In this document: positions 34,755-43,397 of the stretch, one piece after another
How positions within the stretch are numbered: the stretch's first letter is position 1
Layout: each line of letters opens with the position of its first letter
Assembly (NCBI GenBank): GCA_039030395.1
Contig: JBCCEF010000017.1
Location: 44,805-108,804 of the forward strand
Reading direction: 5' to 3'
Origin: Acidobacteriota bacterium
GTDB taxonomy: Bacteria; Acidobacteriota; Thermoanaerobaculia; Multivoradales; JBCCEF01
DNA length: 64,000 bases
The notes under the pieces: generated by a model
Databases searched by the model: none
The model's input: the letters and a program-made list of their open reading frames with translations, nothing else
What the model was told of the DNA's origin: nothing
Translations under genes and position numbers: made by a program

Positions 34755-35534
34755 GTGGAACGGGCGAAGATCGAAGCGCTGCTGCGGTCGGTTGCGGACG
34801 GTGAGATCGATCCGCAGGCCGCCGCCGAGAGGCTGGCGCAGCTCCCGTTCGCCGACCTCGGTTTCGCCCGCCTCGATCTCCATCGCGAACTGCGCGGCGG
34901 CCTGCCCGAAGCGATCTTCTCCGAAGGCAAGACGGACGACGACCTGGCGGCCATCGCCGGCCGCATGCTCGCCGCCCACGGCCGCCTGCTGGTGACCCGC
35001 CTGGCGGCGGAGCGCGCGCCGGTGCTGCGCGCAGCGATTCCAAAGGGCGGCCCGGATTGGAAGTACCACGAGCGGGCGCGGATCTTCACCGCCGGCGAGC
35101 CGCACGCCGGAGGTGGCCGGATCTTGGCGGTGTTGGCGGCGGGAACCTCGGATCTGCCGGTGGCCGAGGAGGCGGCGGTTTGCGCCGAGTGGTTCGGCCT
35201 GGAAGTCGAACGCCATTTCGATGTCGGCGTCGCCGGGTTGCACCGGCTGCTGGCGGTGTTGCCCGAGGTCCGGCAGGCCGGTGCGATCATCGTGGTGGCG
35301 GGGATGGACGGCGCGCTGCCCTCGGTGACCGCCGGACTGGTCGCCACGCCGGTGGTGGCGGTGCCGACAAGCGTCGGCTACGGTGCCGCCTTCGGTGGGG
35401 TGGCAGCTCTACTTTCGATGCTCAATTCCTGCGCCGCCGGGGTGACCGTGGTCAACATCGACAACGGCTTCGGCGCCGCGGTGACGGCCCAACGCATGCT
35501 CTGCCCCGACTTGGAGGCTTCCGATGACGACTGA
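34755..35534 (+). CDS. larB: LarB: pyridinium-3,5-biscarboxylate synthase for the nickel-pincer cofactor
   Basis: The 259-residue product starts VERAKIEALLRSVADGEIDP (GTG 34755). An AIR-carboxylase-like domain follows: ILAVLAAGTSDLPVAEEAAV, DVGVAGLHRLLAVLPEVRQA, AIIVVAGMDGALPSVTAGLV, VAVPTSVGYGAAFGGVAALL and LNSCAAGVTVVNIDNGFGAA. LarB carboxylates and hydrolyses nicotinic acid adenine dinucleotide, the first step of cofactor synthesis. It overlaps the next gene by 11 bases. Frame similarity starts at the GTG; upstream in-frame sequence is larE read in another frame. Confidence 0.9.
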   Translation: MERAKIEALLRSVADGEIDPQAAAERLAQLPFADLGFARLDLHRELRGGLPEAIFSEGKTDDDLAAIAGRMLAAHGRLLVTRLAAERAPVLRAAIPKGGPDWKYHERARIFTAGEPHAGGGRILAVLAAGTSDLPVAEEAAVCAEWFGLEVERHFDVGVAGLHRLLAVLPEVRQAGAIIVVAGMDGALPSVTAGLVATPVVAVPTSVGYGAAFGGVAALLSMLNSCAAGVTVVNIDNGFGAAVTAQRMLCPDLEASDDD

Positions 35535-36087
35535 GACCACTGCGACGGATCCACGCTATCCCATCGGCCCGTTTCGGGCGCCGGAGTCGATGTCGGAAGA
35601 AGATCGGCAGCAGGCCATCCAACGCATCGGCATTCTGCCGGCGCACCTGCGGGCGGCGGTCGAGGGACTGACCGACGGGCAGCTCGATACCCCCTATCGG
35701 GAGGACGGCTGGACGGTACGGCAGGTGGTCCACCACGTGGTCGACAGCCATCTGAATGCCTACATCCGATTCAAGACGGTGCTCACCGAAGACCGGCCGA
35801 CCATTCGCCCCTACGACCAAGACGCCTGGTCGAACCTGGCGGACGCCTCCGACCCGCTGGAGGGTTCGCTGCGTGTGCTGGAAGCTCTCCATGGGCGCTG
35901 GGAGCGGTTGTTGATCTCCATCGAGGCGGCCGCCTGGCACCGCCCCTTCATCCATCCGGAGAGCGGCGAGCACACCCTCGAATGGCTCCTCGCCCTGTAT
36001 GCCTGGCACGGCGATCATCATGTGGCGCACGTGACGCGGCTGCGGGCGGCGGAGATGGATTCCCGGCGAGGGAAGGGCGAGGCTTAG
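35524..36087 (+). CDS. YfiT/BstA-like DinB-superfamily metal-dependent protein
   Basis: The 187-residue product carries the YfiT-type His motif: TVRQVVHHVVDSHLNAYIRF, then the second histidine pair in WHGDHHVAHVTRL. YIRFKTVLTEDRPTIRPYD is family-typical. Related proteins include bacillithiol S-transferases; Gram-negative members have unknown thiol partners. It overlaps larB by 11 bases and convergently overlaps polX by 4 bases. Confidence 0.82.
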   Translation: MTTETTATDPRYPIGPFRAPESMSEEDRQQAIQRIGILPAHLRAAVEGLTDGQLDTPYREDGWTVRQVVHHVVDSHLNAYIRFKTVLTEDRPTIRPYDQDAWSNLADASDPLEGSLRVLEALHGRWERLLISIEAAAWHRPFIHPESGEHTLEWLLALYAWHGDHHVAHVTRLRAAEMDSRRGKGEA

Positions 36088-37826
36088 GACTTCTCCAGCG
36101 CTTTCAGCAAGGCATCCGCCGACCGGGTGGTGAGCACATCATCCGGCCCCAGCCAGGCGCGCCGGGCCTGTTCCACGCCGTAGGAGATGAGATCGAGATG
36201 TGTCGGCCGGTGGGCGTCCGTCGAGATCACCATTTTCACCCCCAGCTCTTTGGCGCGTAGGACGTGGACGTCCGGCAGGTCGAGGCGTCGCGGCCTGCTG
36301 TTGATCTCCACCGCCACCCGGTGTTCGGCGGCGCACCGCAGCACTTCGTCGAGGTCGAGCTCCATGGGTGGGCGTTTGGGAATCGAGCGCGCCGTGGCGT
36401 GTCCCAGAATGTTGACCTGGGGGTGCGACAGTGCCTTGATCAGCCGGCGGGTTTGAACGGCGCGGGGCAGGTCGAACTGGCCGTGGACCGAGGCGATCAC
36501 CAGATCGAGGAGCGCCAAGCTCTCTTCGTCGAGATCGAGGGATCCATCCTCCAGGATGTCCACTTCCATGCTCTTGAGAACTCGAATGCCCGGATCCGAG
36601 GACTCGATCTCATCGATCTCTTTCCACTGCCGGCGGAGCTTCTCGCCGTCCATCCCGGTGACGATGGGGATCGACGCGCTGTGGTCCGCGATCGCCATGT
36701 AGTCGTAGCCGCGTTCGGCGCAGGCGGCGACCATCTCCGCCAGCGACACGGAGCCGTCGGACCAGGTGGAATGCATGTGGAGGTCACCCTTGAGATCGCC
36801 CGGTTCGAGTAGCCGCGGAAGCTCACCCTCGGCGGCACGCTTCAGTTCGCCGCGGTCTTCCCGCAACTCCGGTGGAATCCACACCAGATCGAGAGCCTGG
36901 TAGATCTCGCGCTCCTCGGCGCCGCCGATGCGCTCACCGTCGGTTGGGCGTTCCTCCTCCTCTTGCCGAAATACCCCGTACTCGGAAACCTTGAGGCCGC
37001 GCTCCACGGCTCGCTGGCGGAGCTTGACGTTGTGCTCCTTCGAGCCGGTGAAGTACACCAGGGCGGCGCCGTAGTTCTCCCGTTGGAGGACCCGGAGATC
37101 CACCGATAGACCGGACTTGAGGGTTACGCTAGCGCGGGTGTCGCCGGCCATGGCAACGGACTCCACCTCGCCGTAGGCGACGAAGTGCTCGATCAGCGGT
37201 CCGCCGCCTCCTTGGGTGATGGCGAGGAGGTCGATGTCCCCGACGGTGTCCTTGCGCCGGCGCAGGCTGCCGGCGGCTTCCACCCGCTCGAGACCGTCGA
37301 AGGTGCGGAGGAAAGCGAGGAGCGGCTCGACCATGGCGTCGGCATCGGCCAGGCGAAAGCGCCCGCGATGCCGGCGATTCTTTTCCAGGGCGTCGAGAAT
37401 CTTGGCCTCGCTCTTCAATCCGAATCCGGAGAGCTTGCCGACCTTGCCGTCCTGCGCGGCGGCCTCGAGGGAGGGCAGGTCCGTCACCCCCAGTTCCCGC
37501 CACAGCCGCGCCGCCTTCTTGGGGCCCACGCCGGACAGCTCGCGCACCTCCAGCACCCCGCGGGGGATCTCCGCCAGAAGATCCTCGTGGAGGGTCAACT
37601 CGCCGGTCTCCACCACTTCCGCAATGTGTCGCGCCATCTCCTTGCCGATCCCGTCCAAGGCGGTCAGGTCCTCGCCCTCCTCCAGTCGCCGCGCCAGCGG
37701 CACGGTCTGATCTTGGAGGGTGTGCACGGCATTCCGGTAGGCGCGGATGCGGAACGGGTTGGCACCCTGGATCTCCAGCAGGGCGGCGGTTTCCCGCAGC
37801 ACTCGGATGATGTTGGCGTTGTCCAT
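36084..37826 (-). CDS. polX: DNA polymerase/3'-5' exonuclease PolX
   Basis: The ~580-residue product has a family X polymerase N-terminus with two helix-hairpin-helix motifs (TALDGIGKEMARHIAEVV, LSGVGPKKAARLWRELG) and the catalytic aspartates in VGDIDLLAIT. A PHP domain follows, with metal motifs DLHMHSTWSDG, MAIADHS and the C-terminal VEINSRPRRLDLPD and STDAHRP. It fills short gaps in base-excision repair. ATG 37826 is chosen over a GTG five codons upstream because MDNANIIRVLRE is the conserved start. It is divergent from a toxin-antitoxin pair. Confidence 0.92.
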   Translation of the reverse strand: MDNANIIRVLRETAALLEIQGANPFRIRAYRNAVHTLQDQTVPLARRLEEGEDLTALDGIGKEMARHIAEVVETGELTLHEDLLAEIPRGVLEVRELSGVGPKKAARLWRELGVTDLPSLEAAAQDGKVGKLSGFGLKSEAKILDALEKNRRHRGRFRLADADAMVEPLLAFLRTFDGLERVEAAGSLRRRKDTVGDIDLLAITQGGGGPLIEHFVAYGEVESVAMAGDTRASVTLKSGLSVDLRVLQRENYGAALVYFTGSKEHNVKLRQRAVERGLKVSEYGVFRQEEEERPTDGERIGGAEEREIYQALDLVWIPPELREDRGELKRAAEGELPRLLEPGDLKGDLHMHSTWSDGSVSLAEMVAACAERGYDYMAIADHSASIPIVTGMDGEKLRRQWKEIDEIESSDPGIRVLKSMEVDILEDGSLDLDEESLALLDLVIASVHGQFDLPRAVQTRRLIKALSHPQVNILGHATARSIPKRPPMELDLDEVLRCAAEHRVAVEINSRPRRLDLPDVHVLRAKELGVKMVISTDAHRPTHLDLISYGVEQARRAWLGPDDVLTTRSADALLKALEKS

Positions 37827-37872
37827 GGGTAGAGCTACCAAAGGTGATGTCGGTTCAGGGCCGCAGAGTGAA

Positions 37873-37901
37873 TGATAACAAGGGATGGTAAAGTGTTATC
37901 A
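37873..37901. promoter_or_regulatory. Inverted repeat upstream of an RHH antitoxin (candidate operator)
   Basis: TGATAACA (37873-37880) and its exact reverse complement TGTTATCA (37894-37901) are separated by 13 bases, with centres two helical turns apart (21 bp). The right arm ends two bases before the antitoxin ATG at 37904. The spacing matches cooperative binding of two RHH dimers and would cover the promoter. The region is AT-rich relative to its surroundings. Confidence 0.65.
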
Positions 37902-37903
37902 CT

Positions 37904-38128
37904 ATGGTGCGAACTCAGATCAGCCTTCCGGCAGAAGAGTATGAAGCAGCGAAGGCAGAGGCGCGTCGCTTGGGAATCTCCTTTGCGGAGTATTTGAGGA
38001 GGGCTCTTCGGGCGACTCTTCCCGTAGACGAGTCGAAACCGTGGATGAAGATGGCGGGCATGGTGGACGCTGGCGATCCGGAGGCGAGTCAGCGAATCGA
38101 CGAAGTGGTCTATGGGCACAAGGAGTAG
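37904..38128 (+). CDS. Ribbon-helix-helix antitoxin
   Basis: The 74-residue product starts MVRTQISLPAEEYEAAKAEA and continues with RRLGISFAEYLRRALRATL, an RHH (CopG/Arc-like) DNA-binding fold. The C-terminal tail (MVDAGDPEASQRIDEVVYG) should contact the PIN toxin. Coding overlaps the toxin start by 17 bases. Confidence 0.8.
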   Translation: MVRTQISLPAEEYEAAKAEARRLGISFAEYLRRALRATLPVDESKPWMKMAGMVDAGDPEASQRIDEVVYGHKE

Positions 38129-38525
38129 AGCCTACGTCGACACCTCGGCCCTGATCGCCTTTGCGAGTCGGTCTGACTCCTACCACTTCCTGTTTCGGCG
38201 CCTCTTTTCGGATCCGCCTTCGCTGGTCACCACTCCGCTTGTCGTTGCGGAGGCGCATGCCTGGTTTCTGCGTCGATTCGATCAGCGAAAAGCCCTTGAG
38301 TTCATTGCTCTTTTAGAGCGTTTGTCTCCTCTCGAAATCGAACGAGTATCCGCCGCCGATCAGCGAGTCGGTTTTGCGCTTCTCAGGCGATTTTCGGATC
38401 AGAACTTGACCCTGACCGACGCCGTCGGCCTTCACCTGATGGAGCGCCAGAAGCTGGAAGTCTGTTGGTCAACGGACAGACATCTTGCCTTGACCGGCAT
38501 TCCCCTCGTGATTCACCGGTACTAG
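38112..38525 (+). CDS. PIN-domain toxin
   Basis: The 137-residue PIN domain has AYVDTSALIAFASRSDSYH with the first Asp, VVAEAHAWFLRRFDQRKAL with the central Glu, and LTLTDAVGLHLMERQKLEVC plus STDRHLALTG at the end. It belongs to the 38128-antitoxin and ends 10 bases from a second, convergent PIN gene. Confidence 0.8.
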   Translation: MGTRSRAYVDTSALIAFASRSDSYHFLFRRLFSDPPSLVTTPLVVAEAHAWFLRRFDQRKALEFIALLERLSPLEIERVSAADQRVGFALLRRFSDQNLTLTDAVGLHLMERQKLEVCWSTDRHLALTGIPLVIHRY

Positions 38526-38535
38526 GAGCCCGCCG

Positions 38536-38916
38536 CTACAGAGGTTCCAGGACCAGGCCGGACACTCGTTCGAAGTGGCGCTGGTTCCTCGTCAACAATC
38601 GAGCACCGCGCGAAAGGCAGATTCCGGCGATCAGGTAGTCGGCCATTCCGATCGGCTGGCCGGTGGCTTCGAGGGCGAGACGCGCTTCGGCGGCTGCCTG
38701 CGCCGCCTTGGCGTCGAAGTCGATGATCGTGAGGGCCTCGAGCAGAGCATCGACGGCTTCTCGCTGGGATTCCCGTCGGCAGCCGCTTCGGAGTTCGAAG
38801 GCCGAGATTGCGGTGGTTGCGAGGCCCGGTCCTCGGAGTAGGGTCTCGACAAGGGTTGCGCCGGGATCGTGACCCCGCAGGGCATCGATCAACACATCGG
38901 AGTCAGCCAGGATCAC
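38536..38916 (-). CDS. vapC: PIN-domain ribonuclease toxin (VapC family)
   Basis: The 126-residue product starts MILADSDVLIDALRGHDPGA (first Asp). It has the central Glu in TTAISAFELRSGCRRES, then GQPIGMADYLIAGICLSRGA with the third Asp and LLTRNQRHFERV at the C-terminus. ATG or GTG coupling to the antitoxin is by a 4-base overlap at 38913-38916. The gene is convergent with the PIN gene ending at 38525. Confidence 0.85.
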   Translation of the reverse strand: MILADSDVLIDALRGHDPGATLVETLLRGPGLATTAISAFELRSGCRRESQREAVDALLEALTIIDFDAKAAQAAAEARLALEATGQPIGMADYLIAGICLSRGARLLTRNQRHFERVSGLVLEPL

Positions 38917-39167
38917 GGCGAGTCCGAGGTTCGCCAGGCCTGCCGCACCGCCTGAACCTCTTGTTCCAGGGCATCGGCATCGGCGGGCGCCAAGGAACCG
39001 AGGGCTCGGATCGCTTTCGACACCTTGCGGTTGCGTTCCTCGTCAATCCGGAAGTATTGCTCCAAGGCTTCCTGGAGAATTCCTGAGAATCCCTTCTCGC
39101 CCCGCCGGGCAGCGAGTTCCAACAGTTTGGCTCGCTGCTTGTCCGTGAGCTCGACGGTCGTTCGCAT
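38913..39167 (-). CDS. Antitoxin, partner of the adjacent VapC
   Basis: The 84-residue product starts MRTTVELTDKQRAKLLELAA and has a helix KGFSGILQEALEQYFRIDEE. It resembles VapB/RHH-type antitoxins. The C-terminal half (DADALEQEVQAVRQAWRTSD) is the likely toxin-binding segment. An inverted repeat lies just upstream at 39182. Confidence 0.75.
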   Translation of the reverse strand: MRTTVELTDKQRAKLLELAARRGEKGFSGILQEALEQYFRIDEERNRKVSKAIRALGSLAPADADALEQEVQAVRQAWRTSDSP

Positions 39168-39181
39168 TCGATCATCTTATC

Positions 39182-39195
39182 TGCATGCACATGCA
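39182..39195. promoter_or_regulatory. Short inverted repeat upstream of the antitoxin (candidate operator)
   Basis: TGCATG and CATGCA are separated by two bases, giving a 14-bp near-palindrome 15-28 bases upstream of the antitoxin start at 39167. Further GCATG units flank it. The position fits an autoregulatory operator over the promoter. Confidence 0.5.
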
Positions 39196-39208
39196 TGTCA
39201 AGGTGGGT

Positions 39209-41293
39209 CTATCTCTCCGCCTTCATCCCGAACCCTGCCAGCAGCTCCCAAAACGCCTCTTCATCGAGCACCGTCACCCCCAGCGCCTCGGCTTTGTCGA
39301 GCTTGGAGCCGGGGTCGGCGCCGGCCACCACGTAGTCGGTGGCCTTGCTCACGGAACCGGTGACTTTGGCGCCGAGGCTCTCGGCGAGTCCTTGAGCCTG
39401 GCGGCGGGGCATGCGGTCGAGGCCGCCGGTGAAGACCATCTTTTTCCCGGCGAGGGGTAGTTCGTCGTCGTCCGCGGGACTCTCCGGCGGGGGACCCGGT
39501 TCGATCAGTTCGACGCGGCCGCCGAGAAGCGCATCGAGCACCGCCCGGTTGCGCTGTTCGCCGAAGAACAGGGTGATCTCCTCGGCCACTCGCGGGCCGA
39601 CGCCGGAGACCTCCTGCAGGGCCTCCTCGCTCGCCTGGCGAACGGCCTCGAAGGTGCCGAAGTGCCTGGCGAGGTCCCGCGCCGTGGTGGTGCCCACTTC
39701 GGGAATGCCGAGGCCGTAGAGGAAGCGGGAGAGTTCGGCCTTGGAGGCCCGGTCGATCGCCGCCACCAGTTCTTGAGCGGACTTCTTGGCGAAGCCTTCG
39801 AGGGGCATGAGCTGGTCGGCCTTGAGATCGAAGAGGTCCGGTACCTGGCGGACGAGTTTCTGTTCGACGAACAGGTGGACGCTCTTTTCGCCGAGGCCTT
39901 CGATGTCGAGGGCGTCCCGGGAGCCGAAGTGGATCAGCCGGGCGGCGAGCTGCGCCACGCATTCGAAGCTGTTCGGGCAAATCGAGAAGGGCCCCTTTTC
40001 CATCAGCTCGGTGCCGCAGGACGGGCACGCCCGCGGCATCGACCAGGCCGGACCGCGCTCGCGGTCCGGCTCTTCGATGCGCTCGATCACCTGCGGAATC
40101 ACGTCGCCGGCGCGCTGGATGCGCACCCGGTCGCCCTCCCTTACGTCCTTGCGGGCGACTTCTTCGCGGTTGTGGAGGGTGGCGCGGCTTACGGTGACGC
40201 CGGAGAGTTCCACCGGGCGAAGGATGGCGACCGGGGTCACCACGCCGGTGCGGCCGACGCTCGGCAGGATGCTCACCAGCCGGGTGACCTCCTTACGCGG
40301 CGGAAACTTGTGGGCGTAAGCCCAGCGCGGAAAGCGGGAGGTGGCGCCCAAGCCCTCGCGGGCGGCCAGATCGTTGAGTTTGATCACCACGCCGTCGATC
40401 TCGAAGCCGAGATCGTCGCGCCGTCCTTCGAGATCCGAATGATAGGCGAGGATGTCCTCGACGGATTCGCCCCGCCGCGACAGATTCGACACCCGCAGTC
40501 CCCAATCTCGCAGCGCCTCGAAGACTTCTAGCTGGGTGCTCGGGGCATCCTCCGGCGACGCCCACTCGGCGGCCAGGATGTCGTAGACGTAGAGATCGAG
40601 GCGCTTGGCGGCGGTTTGCCGGGGGTCGAGCTGGCGCAGGGCGCCGGCGGCGACGTTGCGCGGGTTGGCGAAGGGATCCTTGCCTTCGGCCATCAGTCTT
40701 TCGTTGAGCTGGTCGAAGGCTTCGATGGAGAGGATGACCTCGCCGCGCAAGGCGAGCATCGGCGGGGCGGGGCGGGCGTCGTTGCGCAGGCGCAGGGGGA
40801 CGGACTGGATGGTGCGGGCGTTCTCGGTGATCTGTTCGCCCTTCTGGCCGTCGCCGCGGGTGGCGGCGCGCACCAGCGCGCCGCCTTCGTAGATCAACTC
40901 CAGGGAGGCGCCGTCCAGTTTGGGCTCCAGGCTGTAGGCCACCTCGACGGCCGATTCCGAGGCGGCGAGGGCTTTGCGGAGGCGCTCGTCGAATCGGCGC
41001 AGGGCTTCTTCCGTCTGATTCGAGTCCAGCGACAGCATCGGTGCCGCGTGTTCCACGGTGGGAAACTTGTCGAGGGCTTGTCCGCCCACCCGCTGGGTGG
41101 GGGAGTCGTCCGTCACCCACTGCGGATGGTCCTCTTCCAGGTCGCGCAGCCGGTGGAACAGTTTGTCGTAGGCGCTGTCGGCGATCTCCGGGGCGTCGCG
41201 CACGTAGTAGAGATAGTCGTGATGACGAATCTTCGCCCGCAGGGCGTCGATCTCCGCTCTTGCTTCCGATCGGTTCATGTCTTTTGGATTCAT
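39209..41293 (-). CDS. ligA: NAD-dependent DNA ligase LigA
   Basis: The ~694-residue product has the adenylation domain starting RAEIDALRAKIRHHDYLYYV, with the nucleotidyl lysine in VEVAYSLEPKLDGASLELIY. The OB fold, the zinc finger (four cysteines in CPSCGTELMEKGPFSICPNS plus F-EC) and helix-hairpin-helix repeats follow. A C-terminal BRCT domain is present (KMVFTGGLDRMPRRQAQGLA). It seals nicks using NAD+. Two candidate ATGs, 41293 and 41278, lie close together; neither has a strong ribosome-binding site. The frame is open further upstream without similarity. Confidence 0.95.
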   Translation of the reverse strand: MNPKDMNRSEARAEIDALRAKIRHHDYLYYVRDAPEIADSAYDKLFHRLRDLEEDHPQWVTDDSPTQRVGGQALDKFPTVEHAAPMLSLDSNQTEEALRRFDERLRKALAASESAVEVAYSLEPKLDGASLELIYEGGALVRAATRGDGQKGEQITENARTIQSVPLRLRNDARPAPPMLALRGEVILSIEAFDQLNERLMAEGKDPFANPRNVAAGALRQLDPRQTAAKRLDLYVYDILAAEWASPEDAPSTQLEVFEALRDWGLRVSNLSRRGESVEDILAYHSDLEGRRDDLGFEIDGVVIKLNDLAAREGLGATSRFPRWAYAHKFPPRKEVTRLVSILPSVGRTGVVTPVAILRPVELSGVTVSRATLHNREEVARKDVREGDRVRIQRAGDVIPQVIERIEEPDRERGPAWSMPRACPSCGTELMEKGPFSICPNSFECVAQLAARLIHFGSRDALDIEGLGEKSVHLFVEQKLVRQVPDLFDLKADQLMPLEGFAKKSAQELVAAIDRASKAELSRFLYGLGIPEVGTTTARDLARHFGTFEAVRQASEEALQEVSGVGPRVAEEITLFFGEQRNRAVLDALLGGRVELIEPGPPPESPADDDELPLAGKKMVFTGGLDRMPRRQAQGLAESLGAKVTGSVSKATDYVVAGADPGSKLDKAEALGVTVLDEEAFWELLAGFGMKAER

Positions 41294-41378
41294 GCAGTTA
41301 AATGAATTTTCCCGGCCTTCTCTCGAGTTTCCGGTGAGGCTAGCACGGGTCACTGGACACGGCCCATAGAATACGCCC

Positions 41379-42248
41379 ATGAAGCGCGTCGGAGCTGGGG
41401 AGATGTGGCGTCGCCTGCTGCGGCGGAGGCACCGCCTGCTGGCGCCGCTGCGGCGGCGTCTCGAACGGGACGATTTGATGCTGTCGTCCGCCGGCCTCGC
41501 TTTCTTCTTTCTCCTGACCATCGTGCCGCTGTTGCTGGTGTTCACCACCGTCTTCGGGTATCTGGCGCTCGACTCCTGGCAGCTCCGCTCCCGGCTGTTC
41601 GAGGCGGTCGGCCGGGTGTCGCCGAGCGGCGCCGTCACCTCCCTGCTGCGCGAGTCCGTCTCCGAGATTTCGCGCCAGGCTTCCGCCGACAAGATTCTCC
41701 TCGGCCTGGTGCTCGCCCTGTGGGCGTCGTCCTTCGGGGTAGCGGCCATCGGCCGGGTGCTCAATGCCGCGTATGGTGTGCGCGAGGGGCGTCGGTGGCT
41801 GATGCGGCGTTTGCAGGGCATGGCGCTGGTGATCGCCTTCGCGGTGGTCAGCCTAGTGGCCCTGGCGATGGTGTTCTTCGGCGGGCGCCTGGCGGACCGG
41901 TTGGTTGAGATGTGGAGTTCGGCAACCCTGCTGCTGGTGATTTGGCACGTCGGCCGCTGGTTGATCCTGCTGGTCGCATTGATTCTCGCTTTCGATCTAC
42001 TGTTGAACCTCACGCCCAACATCTCCCGCCAACAGCGGGGCTGGTTCTCGCCCGGCGCGGTGCTGGGAGTCACCCTTTGGGTGGGCGCTTCCTACGGTTT
42101 GCGTGCGTTCCTCGAGCTGGCGCCCCTCACCACTCGCGCCTACGGTTCGCTGGCGGTGGTGATCGCTCTGCTGTTCTGGTTTTTCGTTACCGGCGCCTCG
42201 ATCCTGATCGGCGGTGAATTGAATTCCGAGTTGACGGATCCGGGGTAG
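41379..42248 (+). CDS. YihY/BrkB-family membrane protein
   Basis: The 289-residue product has six hydrophobic segments and the family signatures DDLMLSSAGLAFFFLLTIVP, RVLNAAYGVREGRRWLMRRL and FVTGASILIGGELNSEL. YihY/BrkB proteins were once called ribonuclease BN by error; their function is not settled. The nuclease gene pair follows 9 bases downstream, so they may be co-transcribed. Confidence 0.87.
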   Translation: MKRVGAGEMWRRLLRRRHRLLAPLRRRLERDDLMLSSAGLAFFFLLTIVPLLLVFTTVFGYLALDSWQLRSRLFEAVGRVSPSGAVTSLLRESVSEISRQASADKILLGLVLALWASSFGVAAIGRVLNAAYGVREGRRWLMRRLQGMALVIAFAVVSLVALAMVFFGGRLADRLVEMWSSATLLLVIWHVGRWLILLVALILAFDLLLNLTPNISRQQRGWFSPGAVLGVTLWVGASYGLRAFLELAPLTTRAYGSLAVVIALLFWFFVTGASILIGGELNSELTDPG

Positions 42249-42257
42249 GAAAGGCCG

Positions 42258-43397
42258 ATGCGTTTTCTCCACACCAGCGACTGGCAGCTCGGCATGCGGC
42301 GCCACTATCTCGATGCCGAGGCCGGCGCTCGCTTCGCAGCGGAGCGTTTCGATGCGGTTCGGCGTCTGGGTGAGGTCGGCCGGAAAGCCGGCTGCGACTT
42401 CGCGGTGGTGGCCGGCGACGTGTTCGAGTCGAACCGGGTGGCCGGCGAAGTGGTACTCAAGGCGATCGATGCAATGGCCGCCGCCGACCTCCCCTGGTAC
42501 CTGCTGCCGGGCAATCACGATCCACTGGACGGCGCCTCGGTCTACCGATCGCCGGAACTGGCGGCCGGCCGCCGCCCCTCGAACATCCACCTGTTGACGG
42601 ATTTCGAACCCCGCCGCGTCACCGAGGGAGTCGAGGTGGTGGGAGCGCCGTGGCGCTCGAAACGGCCCGGTCGCGACCTGGTGGCGGAGCTGGCGGCGAG
42701 CCTGTCGCCGGCGCGCGGGCTGCGGGTGGCGGTGGCCCACGGGCGGGTAGACACCTTTACCCCGCAGGATCGCGACCCGGCGATCATCCGCCGCCAGGGG
42801 GTGGACGACGCCGTCGAACGGGGTCTGTTCCACTACTTGGCGCTGGGGGATCGTCACTCGGCGACCCGCCTCGGCGACCGGGTGTACTACTCCGGCGCGC
42901 CGGAAGCGACGGATTTCAAGGAACAACGCCCCGGCCGGGGGCTGGTGGTGGCGGTGGACGCCGAGGGTTCGCGGGTGGAGGAGGTCGCCGTCGGTCGCTG
43001 GACCTTCCGCACCGACGAGGCCCGCCTGGCCGGCGAGGACGACGTCGCGGAGCTGGAGAACTCTCTCGAAGACATCGCCGATAAGACCCGGGCGATTCTC
43101 CGCCTCACCCTAGTCGGAGAGCTTTCCTTGCGCGCCCGGGCCCTCCTGGACGACACCCTGGAGCGGGTCCGCGGCCGGTTCGCCCACCTGGAGGCAGACT
43201 CCTCGGACCTGGTGCTGGTGCCCAGCCGCTTGGATGAAGAAGACCTCTCCCTGGCCGGCTATGGCCGGGAGGCCTTTCGCGCTCTCCAGCAGGCGGCGGG
43301 AGATCCCTCCTCCGGCGACCGTCCGGGCGAGCGGCAGGCGGCAAGCGATGCTCTTTCGCTGCTCTATCGCCTGGCCGGCGGTGGGGTTGATGCGTGA
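42258..43397 (+). CDS. Mre11/SbcD-like DNA repair exonuclease (YhaO type)
   Basis: The 379-residue calcineurin-like phosphoesterase has all metal motifs of the Mre11/SbcD group: HTSDWQLG, VVAGDVFES, LLPGNHDPLD, VAVAHGRVD and LALGDRHSA (His). The partner ATPase gene overlaps its stop by 4 bases (GTGA), as in sbcD-sbcC and yhaO-yhaN. It should process DNA ends or hairpins in double-strand break repair, gated by the ATPase. Confidence 0.85.
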   Translation: MRFLHTSDWQLGMRRHYLDAEAGARFAAERFDAVRRLGEVGRKAGCDFAVVAGDVFESNRVAGEVVLKAIDAMAAADLPWYLLPGNHDPLDGASVYRSPELAAGRRPSNIHLLTDFEPRRVTEGVEVVGAPWRSKRPGRDLVAELAASLSPARGLRVAVAHGRVDTFTPQDRDPAIIRRQGVDDAVERGLFHYLALGDRHSATRLGDRVYYSGAPEATDFKEQRPGRGLVVAVDAEGSRVEEVAVGRWTFRTDEARLAGEDDVAELENSLEDIADKTRAILRLTLVGELSLRARALLDDTLERVRGRFAHLEADSSDLVLVPSRLDEEDLSLAGYGREAFRALQQAAGDPSSGDRPGERQAASDALSLLYRLAGGGVDA

